From the NCBI GenBank assembly GCA_029932675.1, contig JAOZPP010000048.1, positions 1-22,968 on the forward strand: DNA of 22,968 nt, read 5' to 3'. Shown piece after piece: positions 22,963-22,968 of this stretch. Position 1 is the stretch's first letter, and each line of letters starts with the position of its first letter. The notes beneath the pieces are model-generated. The model did not search any database. It saw only the letters and a list, made by a program, of their open reading frames with translations, and was not told the DNA's origin. The position numbers were made by a program, and so were the translations under genes. The stretch is from a bacterium. Lineage in GTDB: Bacteria; SM23-81; DAOVCL01.

Positions 22963-22968
22963 GTTATG

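Overview
The window looks like chromosome from a diderm (Gram-negative-type) bacterium. The evidence is a TonB/ExbB/ExbD energy-transduction set beside bacterial SMC, FtsY, lysine/threonine-pathway and PiT phosphate-transport genes. Consensus sigma70-type promoters and Shine-Dalgarno sites are visible. Intergenic palindromic repeats, several PIN-type toxin loci and a TPR-CHAT protein are features I associate with uncultivated lineages. No marker here fixes the phylum, so I do not name one.

Layout. (1) 1-835 is a decayed patch. It holds an apparent IS3-family (IS150-like) end inserted in a twice-frameshifted serine recombinase fragment, a possible ATPase C-terminal scrap, a pair of tandem perfect hairpins, and a small-protein pair resembling a toxin-antitoxin remnant. 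(2) 879-13035 is a leftward housekeeping block. In transcription order it reads exbB-exbD-tonB-lysC-asd (very tightly packed, with a good promoter at 13083-13110), a 195-bp gap, then DUF47-pit-smc-ftsY, a 102-bp gap, and a PHP-domain (CehA/McbA-like) phosphoesterase. (3) 13036-13614 is a divergent control region. It has a perfect-consensus rightward promoter (TTGACA-N17-TATAAT) and a roughly 330-nt leader with a 12-bp inverted repeat. (4) 13615-16043 encodes an OmpR/PhoB-type response regulator and a PhoR-type sensor kinase whose ORFs overlap by 1 base. (5) 16044-19404 is an accessory island. It contains two intact antitoxin/PIN-toxin pairs, a third PIN-like (DUF5615) gene split by about 165 bp of hairpin-rich DNA, and a family of short palindromes, many built on a shared CTTTAG core with different but self-complementary stems. 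(6) 19405-22962 is one large exported protein with a signal peptide, about 13 kinesin-light-chain-type TPRs and a C-terminal CHAT (caspase-like) protease domain with its His and Cys visible.

How the parts fit: DUF47+PiT (low-affinity phosphate uptake) and a PhoB/PhoR-like pair lie in one neighbourhood, which suggests, without proof, a phosphate-responsive regulator near its targets. The most unusual material is the palindrome family and its insertion into the DUF5615 gene, followed by the TPR-CHAT protein, whose repeats show signs of recent internal copying. I did not find a clear new multi-gene system; the palindrome family is the best candidate for something undescribed.
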